Notes under the pieces: model-generated
What the model was told of the DNA's origin: nothing
The model's database searches: none
The model's input: the letters and a program-made list of their open reading frames with translations, nothing else
Shown: positions 9,869 through 20,317 of the stretch, one piece after another
Position numbering within the stretch: position 1 is the stretch's first letter
Layout: each line of letters opens with the position of its first letter
Translations under genes and position numbers: made by a program
Assembly (NCBI RefSeq): GCF_004366815.1
Contig: NZ_SORI01000009.1
Location: 60,758-124,757, forward strand
DNA length: 64,000 nucleotides
DNA from: Aminivibrio pyruvatiphilus
Lineage (GTDB): Bacteria; Synergistota; Synergistia; Synergistales; Aminobacteriaceae
Direction of reading: 5' to 3'

Positions 9869-11830
9869 ATGGACTTTTTGTTGTTGTTGATCGTCGGCAT
9901 CACGGGAATCGCCGCCCTTGCTTTCGCCTTCATTTCCTATGTGCGCATCGACATGTTCAGGGTTGATAACGAAAGGGTCTCCGAGCTTTCACACATTATT
10001 CACAGGGGGGCAATGGCCTTCCTGTACAGGGAATACAAATGGCTTCTTCCCTTCCTGCTTATCGTGGGAGTGCTGCTCTGGATCAAGATCGGCGGAGCGG
10101 CCGGATTCTCCTTCATCATCGGCGGACTCTGCAGCGCCGCGGCCGGCTACGCAGGCATGGTGGTCGCCACCAAGTCCAACGGCAAGACGGCCTTCGCCGC
10201 CACCAGGGGCATGAACGAGGCCCTCACCATGGCCTTCAAGGGAGGCAGCGTCATGGGCATGTCCGTGGTGGGCATCGGCGTCCTGGGCATCCTGTTCTGC
10301 TACGCCCTCTTCGAAGATCCCACGCTCATCACCAGCTTCGGCATGGGAGCCAGCTCCATCGCTCTCTTCGCCCGTGTGGGCGGCGGAATCTACACCAAGG
10401 CCGCCGACGTGGGAGCCGACCTGGTGGGCAAAGTCGAGGCGGGCATCCCCGAGGACGACCCCCGGAATCCTGCGGTCATCGCCGACAACGTGGGCGACAA
10501 CGTGGGCGACATCGCCGGAATGGGCGCCGACCTGTTCGAGTCCTACGTGAACTCCATCATCGCCGCCATGGCCATCGGCCTGGCCGTGTTCGGATCGAAG
10601 GGCGTGGTCTTTCCCCTCGTCCTGGCCGCCGTGGGCATTCTCTCCGCCATCGCCGGAACCACCTTCGTCAAGGTGAAGGACGGCGGAAGCGCTTCCGTGG
10701 CCCTCCGGACCGGAACCTTCGTCACGGGCGGCATCATGATCGGCGGCGCCTTCCTCGTCACCCTCGCCATGTTCAGGGAATTCGCCCTCTTCTGGTCCGT
10801 CGTCTCGGGTGTGGGCGTGGGCGTGCTCATCGGCTTCGTCACCGAGATCTATACCTCCGGCGACTACGCCTCCGTGAAGCACATCGCCGAGTCCTCCAAG
10901 ACGGGCCCCGCAACGGTCATCCTCGCCGGCATGGCGGTGGGCATGAAGTCCACCGTGATTCCGGTGCTCCTCATCTGTGCCGCCACGCTTATCAGCTACT
11001 ACTTCAGCGGCCTCTACGGCATCGCCTGCGCCGCCGTGGGCATGCTCTCCATCACCGGGATGGCCCTGAGCGTTGACGCCTACGGGCCCATCGCCGACAA
11101 CGCGGGCGGCATCGCCGAGATGAGCCACCTGCCCAAGGAAGTCCGCAAGATCACCGACAAGCTTGACGCCATCGGCAACACCACCGCCGCCATGGGCAAG
11201 GGACTTGCCATCGGCTCGGCCGCCCTCACGGCCCTCGCCCTGTTCGCCGCCTACGCCCATTCGGTGAAGCTCACCGCCATCGACCTCAACGACCCGAAGG
11301 TCATGGTGGGTCTCTTCCTCGGCGGAATGCTTCCCTTCCTGTTCAGCTCCATGTCCATCCAGGCCGTGGGCCGTGCGGCGGAAGCCATGATCGACGAAGT
11401 GCGCCGCCAGTTCAAGGAAATCCCCGGAATCATGGAGGGCACCGGCAAGCCCGAGTATGAGAAGTGCGTGGACATTTCCACTGCAGCGGCCCTGAAGGAA
11501 ATGATCATCCCCGGCCTGCTCGCCGTCCTCTCTCCCGTGGTGGTAGGCTTCGTTCTCGGCGCCCAGGCCCTCGGCGGGCTTCTCGGCGGCTCCATCGTCA
11601 CCGGCGTGATGCTGGCCATCTTTATGTCCAACGCAGGCGGCGCATGGGATAACGCCAAGAAGTACATCGAGGAAGGCAACTTCGGCGGCAAGGGTACCCC
11701 CGAGCATGCCGCGGCAGTGGTGGGCGATACGGTGGGCGACCCCTTCAAGGACACCGCCGGCCCCAGCCTGAACATCCTCATCAAGCTTATGTCAGTCGTA
11801 GCCCTTGTTCTCGCGCCCCTTTTCGTATAA
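9869..11830 (+). CDS. hppA: Membrane-bound ion-translocating pyrophosphatase
   Basis: A 653-residue polytopic membrane protein that couples pyrophosphate hydrolysis to H+ and/or Na+ pumping. The substrate site is plain: [20 protein letters not shown] and [21 protein letters not shown], with a second acidic cluster near the C-terminus ([17 protein letters not shown]). The motif [10 protein letters not shown] has Ala where K+-independent enzymes carry Lys, which predicts a K+-dependent pump. Start ATG 9869 is preferred over GTG 9863 because the ribosome site GAGGAGG ends at 9860. Single-gene unit with its own promoter and terminator. Confidence 0.97.
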   Translation: MDFLLLLIVGITGIAALAFAFISYVRIDMFRVDNERVSELSHIIHRGAMAFLYREYKWLLPFLLIVGVLLWIKIGGAAGFSFIIGGLCSAAAGYAGMVVATKSNGKTAFAATRGMNEALTMAFKGGSVMGMSVVGIGVLGILFCYALFEDPTLITSFGMGASSIALFARVGGGIYTKAADVGADLVGKVEAGIPEDDPRNPAVIADNVGDNVGDIAGMGADLFESYVNSIIAAMAIGLAVFGSKGVVFPLVLAAVGILSAIAGTTFVKVKDGGSASVALRTGTFVTGGIMIGGAFLVTLAMFREFALFWSVVSGVGVGVLIGFVTEIYTSGDYASVKHIAESSKTGPATVILAGMAVGMKSTVIPVLLICAATLISYYFSGLYGIACAAVGMLSITGMALSVDAYGPIADNAGGIAEMSHLPKEVRKITDKLDAIGNTTAAMGKGLAIGSAALTALALFAAYAHSVKLTAIDLNDPKVMVGLFLGGMLPFLFSSMSIQAVGRAAEAMIDEVRRQFKEIPGIMEGTGKPEYEKCVDISTAAALKEMIIPGLLAVLSPVVVGFVLGAQALGGLLGGSIVTGVMLAIFMSNAGGAWDNAKKYIEEGNFGGKGTPEHAAAVVGDTVGDPFKDTAGPSLNILIKLMSVVALVLAPLFV

Positions 11831-11853
11831 GGGCGAAAGAAGAGTACAATACT

Positions 11854-11886
11854 GGGGGGAGGGGAAACCTTCCCCCCGAATTTTTT
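11854..11886 (+). terminator. Rho-independent terminator after hppA
   Basis: GGGGGGAGGG (11854-11863) pairs with CCTTCCCCCC (11868-11877) across a GAAA tetraloop with one G-U pair; six T follow at 11881-11886. Confidence 0.88.
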
Positions 11887-11904
11887 GGTTTTAGGAGGAT
11901 CAGG

Positions 11905-13644
11905 GTGCAGTCAGACGACGTCCGCATTATCAAGGAACGACTCGATATCGTGGAAGTGATAGGGGATCATGTCCGGCTGAAGAAAGCCGGGGCGAATTTC
12001 ATCGGCCTCTGCCCCTTTCACGAGGAGAAGACCCCGTCCTTCACAGTCTCCCCCTCCCGGCAGACCTTCCACTGCTTCGGCTGCGGCCAGGGGGGCGATA
12101 TCTTCACCTTCGTCATGGAGAAAGAGAGCCTCGGCTTCAGGGAAGCCCTGGAGGTCCTTGCCTCGAGGGCGGGAGTAACTCTTTCCGCCGCCAGGGGAGG
12201 GGAGAAAAGGGACCGGAGCCTCTCGGACATCATGGAGATGGCCTGCTCCCATTACCGGAACCTTCTCCGGGGCCCTGAGGGTGAGGCCGCCCGGGCCTAC
12301 CTTGGAAGGAGAAACCTGCCCCCTGAAACCTGGGAGAGCTTTGAGCTCGGGTGGGCGCCCTCATCATGGGACTCCCTCTGGAACAGCCTGTTCCGGCAGG
12401 GCGTACAGCCGAAGGAGGCCCTGGACGCGGGACTCGTCCTGGAAGGGAAGGGGGGGCTCTACGACCGGTTCCGGGGCAGGGTGATCTTTCCGGTGAGGGA
12501 TATTGCCGGACGGCTCCTCGCCTTCGGAGGACGGCTCATCGACGGCGAAGGGGCCAAGTACATCAACAGCCCGGAGGGAACCCTCTACAGCAAGAGGAAA
12601 AACCTCTACCTCCTGCACCGTGCGAAGGAAGCTGCCCGGGCCTCGGGCCGCCTGATCCTCGTGGAAGGCTACATGGACGCCATACGGCTTCACCTCGGCG
12701 GCTTCGGGGAAACCGCCGCCTCCCTTGGAACGGCCCTCACAGAAGACCAGGCGGCGCTCATCCGCAGGCTTGCGGACAGGTGCTGCATCTGCTACGACTC
12801 CGACCTCGCGGGGCAGGAGGCGGCCATGAGGGGGATGTACGTGCTCCAGAAGGCGGGGCTGGACGTTCGGGTCGTGGAGCTCCCAAGCGGAAAAGACCCC
12901 GACGATCTTCTCTCCCTTCCCGAGGGAAAGGATCTCTTCGGGAAGGCCCTCGAGTCCGCCAGGCCCCTGATTCTCCATCACGTATATCTTCGGGGGGAGA
13001 TGCTCCGTTCCCCGGACAAGCGCCGCAAAGCCACGGACGAAATTCTCTCGGGGCTGGGCAGCCTGTCCCCGGTGGACGTTGCCCCCTACCTGCCGAGGGT
13101 CGCCTCCGCCATGGGCATTTTCCCCCATGAACTCAGCGGCCTCCTGGAGGACTACCGGAAAAAAGGAGGGAACCGGGAACCATCCGCCCCGGCGAAGGAA
13201 AAGCCCGCCCCGTCCGGAAAGGAAGACGAAGGAAACGAAGTGGAGGCCGCCGTCTGTGCCCTTCTGTGGAAGGACGACCATATCCGCAGGACCGCCGATG
13301 AAATGAAGATTCTTTCCCTTCTCGAGGACGAACGGTTCCAGACCGTGGCCGCCGCTCTTCTTTCCGCTCCGTCGAGGGAGGATGTGGAGTCCCGCTGGCA
13401 TTCCCTCGGGGAGACCTTTCCCCTCCGGGCCATCGCCCGGGGAGGGGAGTGGTGCGAAGGCCTCGGGGAAGCCCGGGCGGCATGGGACGTGGTCCTGGAC
13501 ATTCTCGCCAGGAGGAAGGCCCGGCGGGAGTATGAGCACATTCGGGAAAAACTCTCCCGGGGAGAGGCGGGCAGGGAAGATCTCCTGCGGTTCCAGGAGG
13601 TGGCCCTGATCCTGAAGAGCAGTCCCAGGGAAAAGGGAAAATGA
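11905..13644 (+). CDS. dnaG: DNA primase DnaG
   Basis: A 579-residue replication primase. The CHC2 zinc-binding domain is intact (Cys36, His39, Cys57, Cys60), followed by the RNA-polymerase core and a TOPRIM domain with LVEGYMDA near residue 253 and the acidic [11 protein letters not shown] motif. The C-terminal part is diverged, as expected for the DnaB-interacting domain. The GTG start at 11905 sits 6 nt after AGGAGG. No rpoD follows, unlike the common dnaG-rpoD order; rqcP comes next behind its own promoter. Confidence 0.97.
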   Translation: MQSDDVRIIKERLDIVEVIGDHVRLKKAGANFIGLCPFHEEKTPSFTVSPSRQTFHCFGCGQGGDIFTFVMEKESLGFREALEVLASRAGVTLSAARGGEKRDRSLSDIMEMACSHYRNLLRGPEGEAARAYLGRRNLPPETWESFELGWAPSSWDSLWNSLFRQGVQPKEALDAGLVLEGKGGLYDRFRGRVIFPVRDIAGRLLAFGGRLIDGEGAKYINSPEGTLYSKRKNLYLLHRAKEAARASGRLILVEGYMDAIRLHLGGFGETAASLGTALTEDQAALIRRLADRCCICYDSDLAGQEAAMRGMYVLQKAGLDVRVVELPSGKDPDDLLSLPEGKDLFGKALESARPLILHHVYLRGEMLRSPDKRRKATDEILSGLGSLSPVDVAPYLPRVASAMGIFPHELSGLLEDYRKKGGNREPSAPAKEKPAPSGKEDEGNEVEAAVCALLWKDDHIRRTADEMKILSLLEDERFQTVAAALLSAPSREDVESRWHSLGETFPLRAIARGGEWCEGLGEARAAWDVVLDILARRKARREYEHIREKLSRGEAGREDLLRFQEVALILKSSPREKGK

Positions 13645-13657
13645 CTTTGTGAAAGAA

Positions 13658-13687
13658 TTGAAAAATAAGGATGAGGTTTGATATACT
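13658..13687 (+). promoter_or_regulatory. Sigma-70-type promoter of rqcP-eno
   Basis: TTGAAA at 13658-13663 and TATACT at 13682-13687 with an 18-bp spacer, 34 bp before the rqcP start, in an AT-rich gap. Confidence 0.65.
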
Positions 13688-13721
13688 TTTCGTTGGTTTC
13701 AAAACCGGAGGAAGAAGAATC

Positions 13722-15342
<1,621 letters not shown>

Positions 15343-15364
15343 TACCTACGAAGGAGGAAACGTG

Positions 15365-15745
15365 ATGAAAAAAATCATTTCCACCACGGCGGCCCCGGCG
15401 GCCGTCGGACCCTACAGTCAGGCTGTAAGGGCAGGGAATTTTCTTTTCTGCTCGGGACAGATTCCCATCGATCCCGCCACGGGGAATTTTGTTGAGGGCG
15501 GCGTGGAGCAGCAGGCGGAGCAGGTCCTTAAGAATGTCAGGGCGGTTCTCGAGGGGGCCGGCTACACCCTTTCCGACGTGATCAAGGCCACCGTTTTCGC
15601 AACAAGCATGGGCGATTTTGCCGTGGTCAACGGCGTATACGCACGACACTTCGACAAGGAGCCGCCCGCGAGGTCCTTCGTGGAAGTCAGCGCCCTTCCC
15701 AAGGGCGCCCTCGTGGAAATAGAAGTCGTCGCCTGGAAGGAATAG
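15365..15745 (+). CDS. ridA: RidA family enamine/imine deaminase
   Basis: A 126-residue YjgF/YER057c/UK114 protein that hydrolyses reactive 2-aminoacrylate and related enamines from PLP enzymes. Diagnostic stretches are APAAVGPYSQAVRAG, FCSGQIPIDPATG, and the active-site arginine segment ARSFVEVSALPKGALVEIE. Start ATG 15365 lies 7 nt after AGGAGG; a GTG one codon upstream is possible. It follows eno after 22 nt and is likely in the same transcript. Confidence 0.96.
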   Translation: MKKIISTTAAPAAVGPYSQAVRAGNFLFCSGQIPIDPATGNFVEGGVEQQAEQVLKNVRAVLEGAGYTLSDVIKATVFATSMGDFAVVNGVYARHFDKEPPARSFVEVSALPKGALVEIEVVAWKE

Positions 15746-15750
15746 CTTCC

Positions 15751-15775
15751 GGGGCGGAGAACGTCTCCGCCCCTT
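15751..15775 (+). terminator. Strong stem-loop after ridA, probable terminator
   Basis: GGGGCGGAGA (15751-15760) pairs perfectly with TCTCCGCCCC (15764-15773) over a 3-nt loop. The T tail is only two bases, so efficiency is uncertain. Confidence 0.55.
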
Positions 15776-15802
15776 CACCATCCCACTGAAGGAAGTGCGG
15801 AA

Positions 15803-16429
15803 ATGAAGATAGCTGAACCCACAGTTGAACGGCTTGTACAGTATCACCGCCTGCTGGAGCAGCTTGTCGCCGAAGGGCAGAAAGTGGTCTCCTCCCAGGA
15901 AATGGGGGAGATGCTGTCCTTCAAGGCCAGCCAGGTGAGAAAGGATCTCTCCTATTTCGGAGAGATCGGCAAAAGAGGCGTCGGCTACCACGTTGACCGT
16001 CTCCATAAGCATATCAGCCGCATTCTGGCCTCACCCAGGAAATGGTCCATCGGGCTCGTCGGAGTGGGAAAGCTCGGAGAAGCGCTGCTGGGATACCAGG
16101 CCTTCCAGAACGACAAATTTCACATCAGGGCTCTTTTCGACGTGGACACGGACAAGATCGGTACGGAAATCCAGGGCATTCTCTGCTATTCCGTGGATGA
16201 CATCACGGAAATCGTCCGGGAGAAGGAGATAGAGGTTCTGATTCTCACCGTTCCCGGCGGAGCGGCGCAGCATGTGGCCGACAGGGCGGTCCAGGCGGGA
16301 ACGGTGAAGGGAATCCTCAACTTTGCCCCGGTGTCCCTTTCAGTCCCGGAGAATGTGCTTCTCGCGGCGGTGGATATTTCGGTGGAGCTCGAGAAGCTGC
16401 TTTTCTTTCTCAAGCACAAAGAGGAGTAG
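15803..16429 (+). CDS. rex: Redox-sensing transcriptional repressor Rex
   Basis: A 208-residue repressor that reads the NADH/NAD+ ratio. The N-terminal winged helix (PTVERLVQYHRLLEQL through KASQVRKDLSYFGEIGKRGVGY) is followed by a Rossmann NAD-binding domain starting with GLVGVGKLGEALL near residue 83, and the C-terminal helix that swaps between subunits. Length is typical. It would normally control fermentation and NADH-reoxidising genes; no Rex operator is evident to me inside the window. Confidence 0.97.
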   Translation: MKIAEPTVERLVQYHRLLEQLVAEGQKVVSSQEMGEMLSFKASQVRKDLSYFGEIGKRGVGYHVDRLHKHISRILASPRKWSIGLVGVGKLGEALLGYQAFQNDKFHIRALFDVDTDKIGTEIQGILCYSVDDITEIVREKEIEVLILTVPGGAAQHVADRAVQAGTVKGILNFAPVSLSVPENVLLAAVDISVELEKLLFFLKHKEE

Positions 16430-16498
16430 TATTTGATAGAATATCATGGTCCCCTTCGGGGCCTTCGAACCAAAATACTTTGAGGAGGCGTTTTTTTC

Positions 16499-16870
16499 AT
16501 GGATCAGCAGTGCGGACAGGCAGCAGGAGGAGCTGGAGGACAGGGCAGTCTTATGGGAATGCTTTTCCCCCTCGCGATATTCGTCGTTATCTTCTACTTT
16601 TTCATCATCAGGCCCCAGAAGAAGCGGCAGAGAACTCAGGATGAACTTCTCGCGTCCCTTTCCAGGGGAGATCAGATCGTGACCATCGGCGGATTCTTCG
16701 CCACCATAAGGGAAGTCAAGGATGACAGCATCGTTGTGGAAATAGCAGACGGAGTGAAAGTCCGTATACTGAAGTCAGCAGTGGCCACCAAGCGCGCGGC
16801 CGCCGCCCCCCAGCAGAAGGAATCCGCCCCCAGGGAGGATGCAGGCAAAACGGAAGAGGAGAAAAACTGA
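16499..16870 (+). CDS. yajC: Sec translocon accessory subunit YajC
   Basis: A 123-residue single-pass membrane protein: a Gln/Gly-rich N-terminus, one membrane segment (about residues 20-38), then RPQKKRQRTQDELLASLSRGDQIVTIGGFFATI, which is the family signature, and a charged tail. YajC associates with SecDF. secD follows after 118 bp, but a strong stem-loop with a T run separates them, so coupled expression is not assured. The ATG follows GAGGAGG by about 10 nt. Confidence 0.93.
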   Translation: MDQQCGQAAGGAGGQGSLMGMLFPLAIFVVIFYFFIIRPQKKRQRTQDELLASLSRGDQIVTIGGFFATIREVKDDSIVVEIADGVKVRILKSAVATKRAAAAPQQKESAPREDAGKTEEEKN

Positions 16871-16899
16871 CCTTTTCCCGGGTGAGGAAAGACACCGGT

Positions 16900-16937
16900 G
16901 CGGAGAGGGTCGCCTCCGGGCGGCCGCTCCGCTTTTT
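16900..16937 (+). terminator. Rho-independent terminator between yajC and secD
   Basis: An outer stem GCGGAG/CTCCGC (16900-16905 with 16927-16932) encloses an inner stem GGTCGCC/GGCGGCC (16908-16914 with 16919-16925, one G-U pair, TCCG loop). Five T follow directly at 16933-16937. Confidence 0.75.
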
Positions 16938-16988
16938 CCGGTCCTTTGATATGCACTAATTTCGCGGAGTGTCCAGGAGGGAAGAATT

Positions 16989-18386
16989 ATGCTCAGAAGA
17001 GACCGCTGGCGGCTCGGTTTAGTCGCCATCGTGGTTGTTGCGGCTCTCGTGACGGTGTTTCCCATCTCGGGAAAGATCAACCTAGGGCTTGACCTGAAGG
17101 GCGGCGCACACATCGTCCTTCAGGCGAAGGAATCTGAAGACAGCAAGGTGACGGAGGACAGCATCGAAAGGCTGCTCGCCGTCCTGCGGAACAGGGTTGA
17201 CCAGTACGGCGTGGCCGAACCGGTCATCCAGAGGGAAGGCCGGGATAGGGTCATCGTTGACCTTCCCGGAATTCAGGATCCCGATGCGGCTCTCGAACTC
17301 ATAGGCAAGACCGCCGAACTTGAGTTCCGGTCTGTTGTCGAGGCCACCGCCACCGTTCCCCCCGGCCCCCAGAGGCCGAACTACGACAGTGACGAGGAGT
17401 TCAGGCGGGCGGAGACCCGGTGGAACGAAGCCAGGTCCCAGATTGAGGCGGGCAGGGAAACCCTCGCCAAACGGAGCGGGGAAATCGCCGGGTCCAGGGT
17501 GTCCAGGGACGACGAAGGCCGGTACTATCTCCTCGGGCCGGTGCTGGTGGGCGGAAAGGACCTCGTGGACGCCAAAACCCAGTACGACAACCTTGGCCGG
17601 GCGGTGGTGGCCCTCACGTTCAGCTCCGAAGGGGCCAAGCTCTTTGACAGGGCAACGGCTGACAACGTGGGACGGCAGATTGCCATTGTCCTTGACGGAG
17701 TGGTCATATCCGCTCCCGTAGTCCAGGAGAGGATCACCGGCGGAAATGCCCAGATTTCGGGACGGTTCAGCCCCGCGGAGGCAAGCCGGCTTTCCATCAT
17801 GCTCCGGGCCGGCGCGCTCCCCATCGCCGTCGAAGTCATAGAGAACAGGTCGGTGGGGCCGAGCCTCGGCGAGGACTCCATCAACTCGGGAATCCGCGCC
17901 GGCCTGATCGGCGCCTCCCTTGTGTTCCTCTTCATGCTGCTCTACTACAGGACGCTCGGCATTGCCGCCGACGCGGCCCTCGCAGTGGCTATACTCCTCA
18001 TCTTCGCGGGCCTCATCTCCCTCAAGGCGACTCTCACCCTTCCCGGAATCGCTGGTATCGTTCTTACCATCGGTATGGCCGTGGACGGTAACGTGCTCAT
18101 CTATGAACGGATGAAGGAGGAGACACGTGCTGGGAAAACGCCCCTGGCGGCCATCGACGCCGGCTTCAAGAAGGCCCTCGCTACGATCCTTGACTCGAAC
18201 ATCACCACGCTCATTGCGGCGGCCGTGCTGTTCTACTTCGGCAGCGGACCTGTCCGCGGTTTTGCGGTGACCCTCAGCATCGGCATCGTGGCGAGCGTTT
18301 TCTGTAACGTACTCGTCACCAGGGCGCTCCTCCAGCACTTCATGGGAGGACGGGGTGCGGCCGGTTCCATGCTGCACCGCTCCTGA
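16989..18386 (+). CDS. secD: Protein translocase subunit SecD
   Basis: A 465-residue RND-superfamily protein that, with SecF, uses the proton or sodium gradient to pull exported proteins through SecYEG. An N-terminal membrane segment (residues about 10-27) precedes GLDLKGGAHIVL (the D1 motif), a large extracytoplasmic P1 domain, and five C-terminal membrane segments with GIAGIVLTIGMAVDGNVLIYERMKEE. Compact form compared with the 600-residue E. coli protein. AGGAGGGAAG lies before the ATG. secF follows 18 nt after the stop. Confidence 0.97.
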   Translation: MLRRDRWRLGLVAIVVVAALVTVFPISGKINLGLDLKGGAHIVLQAKESEDSKVTEDSIERLLAVLRNRVDQYGVAEPVIQREGRDRVIVDLPGIQDPDAALELIGKTAELEFRSVVEATATVPPGPQRPNYDSDEEFRRAETRWNEARSQIEAGRETLAKRSGEIAGSRVSRDDEGRYYLLGPVLVGGKDLVDAKTQYDNLGRAVVALTFSSEGAKLFDRATADNVGRQIAIVLDGVVISAPVVQERITGGNAQISGRFSPAEASRLSIMLRAGALPIAVEVIENRSVGPSLGEDSINSGIRAGLIGASLVFLFMLLYYRTLGIAADAALAVAILLIFAGLISLKATLTLPGIAGIVLTIGMAVDGNVLIYERMKEETRAGKTPLAAIDAGFKKALATILDSNITTLIAAAVLFYFGSGPVRGFAVTLSIGIVASVFCNVLVTRALLQHFMGGRGAAGSMLHRS

Positions 18387-18404
18387 GAGGGAGGAAAGAC
18401 GACC

Positions 18405-19274
18405 ATGAGAACTTTTTTCATCGACTTCATGAAACACAGGAAGGCAGCCCTGATGCTCAGCCTTCTTTGCATCGCGGCGAGCCTCGGGCTCATTTTCGTC
18501 AAGGGACTGAACCTCGGCATCGACTTTACCGGGGGGAACGTGGTGCAGGTAGAATTCACACAGCCCACGGCCATCGAGGACATCCGGCAGGTTCTGGCCT
18601 CCGTCGGCCAGGGAGGTTCCGTCATCCAGTCCTACAGCGATCGGGGGGTCATCATCCGGATCAGCGCCAATGAAGAAGAGGCGCGCAGGCAGACCGTGGA
18701 GTCCCTGCGGTCGAAATTTCCGGGCATGCAGGTCATCCGGCTCGAAAAGGTCGGCCCGGTAGTGGGAGAAGAACTGCGGCAGGAGGCTTTTATCGCCCTG
18801 ATCCTCGCCCTGGCGGGCATTCTCGCTTACATAACCGTCCGGTTCCAGTTCCGCTTTGCCGTGGTGAGCGTCGCGGCCCTTCTTCACGACGCCGTCATCA
18901 CCCTGGGGATGTTCAGCCTCACGGGCATGGAGATTTCCTCGTCCTTCATCGCGGCAATTCTCACCATCGTGGGATATTCGCTGAACGACACCATCGTCGT
19001 CCTCGACCGCGTCAGGGAGAACTGGAAAAATCTCAGGAGCGCGGGGATAGTGGAACTGCTTAATTCATCCATCAACCAGACCCTTTCCAGGACCATCAAC
19101 ACGTCCGTCACAACCCTGCTTCCCGTCATTGCCCTCTATCTGTGGGGCGGAGAGGTGCTCAGGAGCTTCTCCTTTGCCCTGCTGGTGGGAATCCTGGTGG
19201 GTACCTACAGCTCCATTTTCATCGCCTCCGGCCTCCTGGCGGAGTGGTGGAACAAGGTGCCCCAGAAGGGCTGA
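18405..19274 (+). CDS. secF: Protein translocase subunit SecF
   Basis: A 289-residue partner of SecD. It has one N-terminal membrane helix, the GIDFTGGNVVQV motif, a small periplasmic P4 domain, and five C-terminal helices with the conserved YSLNDTIVVLDRVRENW. The length and the secD-secF order are standard. The operon ends at the terminator 18 nt downstream. Confidence 0.97.
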   Translation: MRTFFIDFMKHRKAALMLSLLCIAASLGLIFVKGLNLGIDFTGGNVVQVEFTQPTAIEDIRQVLASVGQGGSVIQSYSDRGVIIRISANEEEARRQTVESLRSKFPGMQVIRLEKVGPVVGEELRQEAFIALILALAGILAYITVRFQFRFAVVSVAALLHDAVITLGMFSLTGMEISSSFIAAILTIVGYSLNDTIVVLDRVRENWKNLRSAGIVELLNSSINQTLSRTINTSVTTLLPVIALYLWGGEVLRSFSFALLVGILVGTYSSIFIASGLLAEWWNKVPQKG

Positions 19275-19291
19275 TAATTATCCGCAGTACG

Positions 19292-19320
19292 GGAGCCCCC
19301 TCAGGGGGCTCCTTTTTTTT
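19292..19320 (+). terminator. Rho-independent terminator after secF
   Basis: GGAGCCCCC (19292-19300) and GGGGGCTCC (19304-19312) pair perfectly over a TCA loop and are followed by eight T. Confidence 0.95.
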
Positions 19321-19363
19321 CGTCTTCGTTTCTGTTGTTTGCGGCCGGGGCTTCAGACGGACA

Positions 19364-19528
19364 CCTAAATCCGCAGCTTTTTCTGGCAGAGGGAGTGTCG
19401 CCGGGCACAGCGCCCGGGCCGAGAAACCGACAAGGATGTCGGTTTCAGGTGCAGTTGTCAAGGATGACAATCTGCACCGGCGGCCCAAGCGAGCACCGGT
19501 GACGCTCCCCGCTGCCTGCGGATTTAGG
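19364..19528. mobile_element. MITE-like structured repeat, 165 bp, full copy
   Basis: The ends are a 13-bp perfect inverted repeat, CCTAAATCCGCAG (19364-19376) and CTGCGGATTTAGG (19516-19528). The 5-bp GGACA occurs immediately outside both ends (19359-19363, 19529-19533), as a target duplication would. Inside, 19391-19404 pairs with 19496-19509 (two G-U), 19411-19421 with 19481-19491 (two mismatches), and two hairpins (19423-19446 and 19448-19478) each carry an AGGA loop. The whole folds as one stem with two heads. There is no credible gene in it. A shortened relative is at 23848-23905. No transposase is encoded, so any movement would depend on one elsewhere. Confidence 0.75.
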
Positions 19529-19561
19529 GGACAGCCTTTAATGTAGAACAAAGAAATTATG

Positions 19562-19570
19562 TGTTATACT
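19562..19570 (+). promoter_or_regulatory. Probable extended -10 promoter of the trehalose operon
   Basis: TGTTATACT at 19562-19570 fits an extended -10 (TGN then TATACT). No good -35 box is present at 16-18 bp. The location, in an AT-rich gap 70 bp before the DUF5752 gene and just after the repeat, supports it. Confidence 0.45.
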
Positions 19571-19639
19571 TGCATAATGCCGATAAGACTACATGATGAA
19601 AGGGAGATGAATTCATCGACTGAAAAGGAGGTTGAAACC

Positions 19640-20317
19640 ATGAACACTACAGGAGCCAGCGGCCCCTTCAGATTTATGGAATGCTCTCTTCTGCCCGTGA
19701 GTACGGGCCTTCGGGCACAGACTCTCAGAGAACTCCGTTCCGCCGTCCCCGAAATTCCTGACAGTTCCCTCTACTACCATTTCTGGGGCAGAATGCTCCG
19801 CCCCCATATCGCCGAATCGGAGTTCAACAACGATTTCGCCTCGTGGGCCGATGGAGGGCTCGGAGACACTGAACTCGCGGAAGCCCTCAGCGCCATCAAT
19901 CCTGTGAAATGCAAGGATCTCGGGGAACTGCGTTCTATCCTTGAGGATATCCTCGAGTCCCGCATCGACCAGGGGGATTTTGTGACCTGGAAGAAGGCGG
20001 ACAGGGAATTCTATTTCATTGCCTGCAAAAAGTTCATGTTCGATACGGGGAAGGTTACCTCTTCATTGGAAGATTTTCCCGTGGCGGTCAAAACGGCCAG
20101 TCGGCAGAGTTTTTTCCATCACTTCCTCGACGGCCGCCGCCGTTCGCCGGAGGGAAAGGACGACTTTACCCTGTGGCTCGAACAGTTCGGCGACACAACC
20201 TTGGAAGTGAGACGGCTTCTCGGCAGGGTGGATTCCTATCTCTTCTCCCTCGGTGAACTGAAGGGGCAGATCGTCTCCATCCTCGAGAAGGGGTTCCGGA
20301 AGGGAGGGAAGAAATGA
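19640..20317 (+). CDS. DUF5752 family protein
   Basis: A 225-residue soluble protein. LLPVSTGLRAQTLRELRSA, SSLYYHFWGRML and NDFASWADGGLGDTELAEAL match the pattern of DUF5752, a family of unknown biochemical role that often sits next to trehalose synthase or glycosyltransferase genes. The ATG at 19640 is chosen for its strong ribosome site (AAGGAGG, 8 nt spacing); in-frame ATGs at 19559 and 19607 lack one. Its stop overlaps the treT start (ATGA). Residues are rich in charge and aromatic pairs, with no signal peptide. A regulatory or scaffolding role in trehalose synthesis is only a guess. Confidence 0.75.
   Translation: MNTTGASGPFRFMECSLLPVSTGLRAQTLRELRSAVPEIPDSSLYYHFWGRMLRPHIAESEFNNDFASWADGGLGDTELAEALSAINPVKCKDLGELRSILEDILESRIDQGDFVTWKKADREFYFIACKKFMFDTGKVTSSLEDFPVAVKTASRQSFFHHFLDGRRRSPEGKDDFTLWLEQFGDTTLEVRRLLGRVDSYLFSLGELKGQIVSILEKGFRKGGKK

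Larger units (their letters stand above)
19275..19639. other. 365-bp intergenic region between secF and the trehalose cluster
   Basis: It holds the secF terminator (19292-19320), a 38-bp spacer with no recognisable signal, the GGACA-flanked repeat (19359-19533), and a short AT-rich stretch with a probable promoter for the next operon. Open frames crossing it are byproducts of the GC-rich palindromes. Confidence 0.8.

Noticed and set aside
9989..11707. 572-codon antisense frame opposite hppA
   Set aside because: Glycine/histidine/glutamate-rich shadow of the pyrophosphatase codons.
19142..19551. Open frames on both strands (134 and 110 codons) across the secF end and the 165-bp repeat
   Set aside because: They run through a terminator and the palindromic repeat, have no ribosome site and no homology; the composition follows the repeat.
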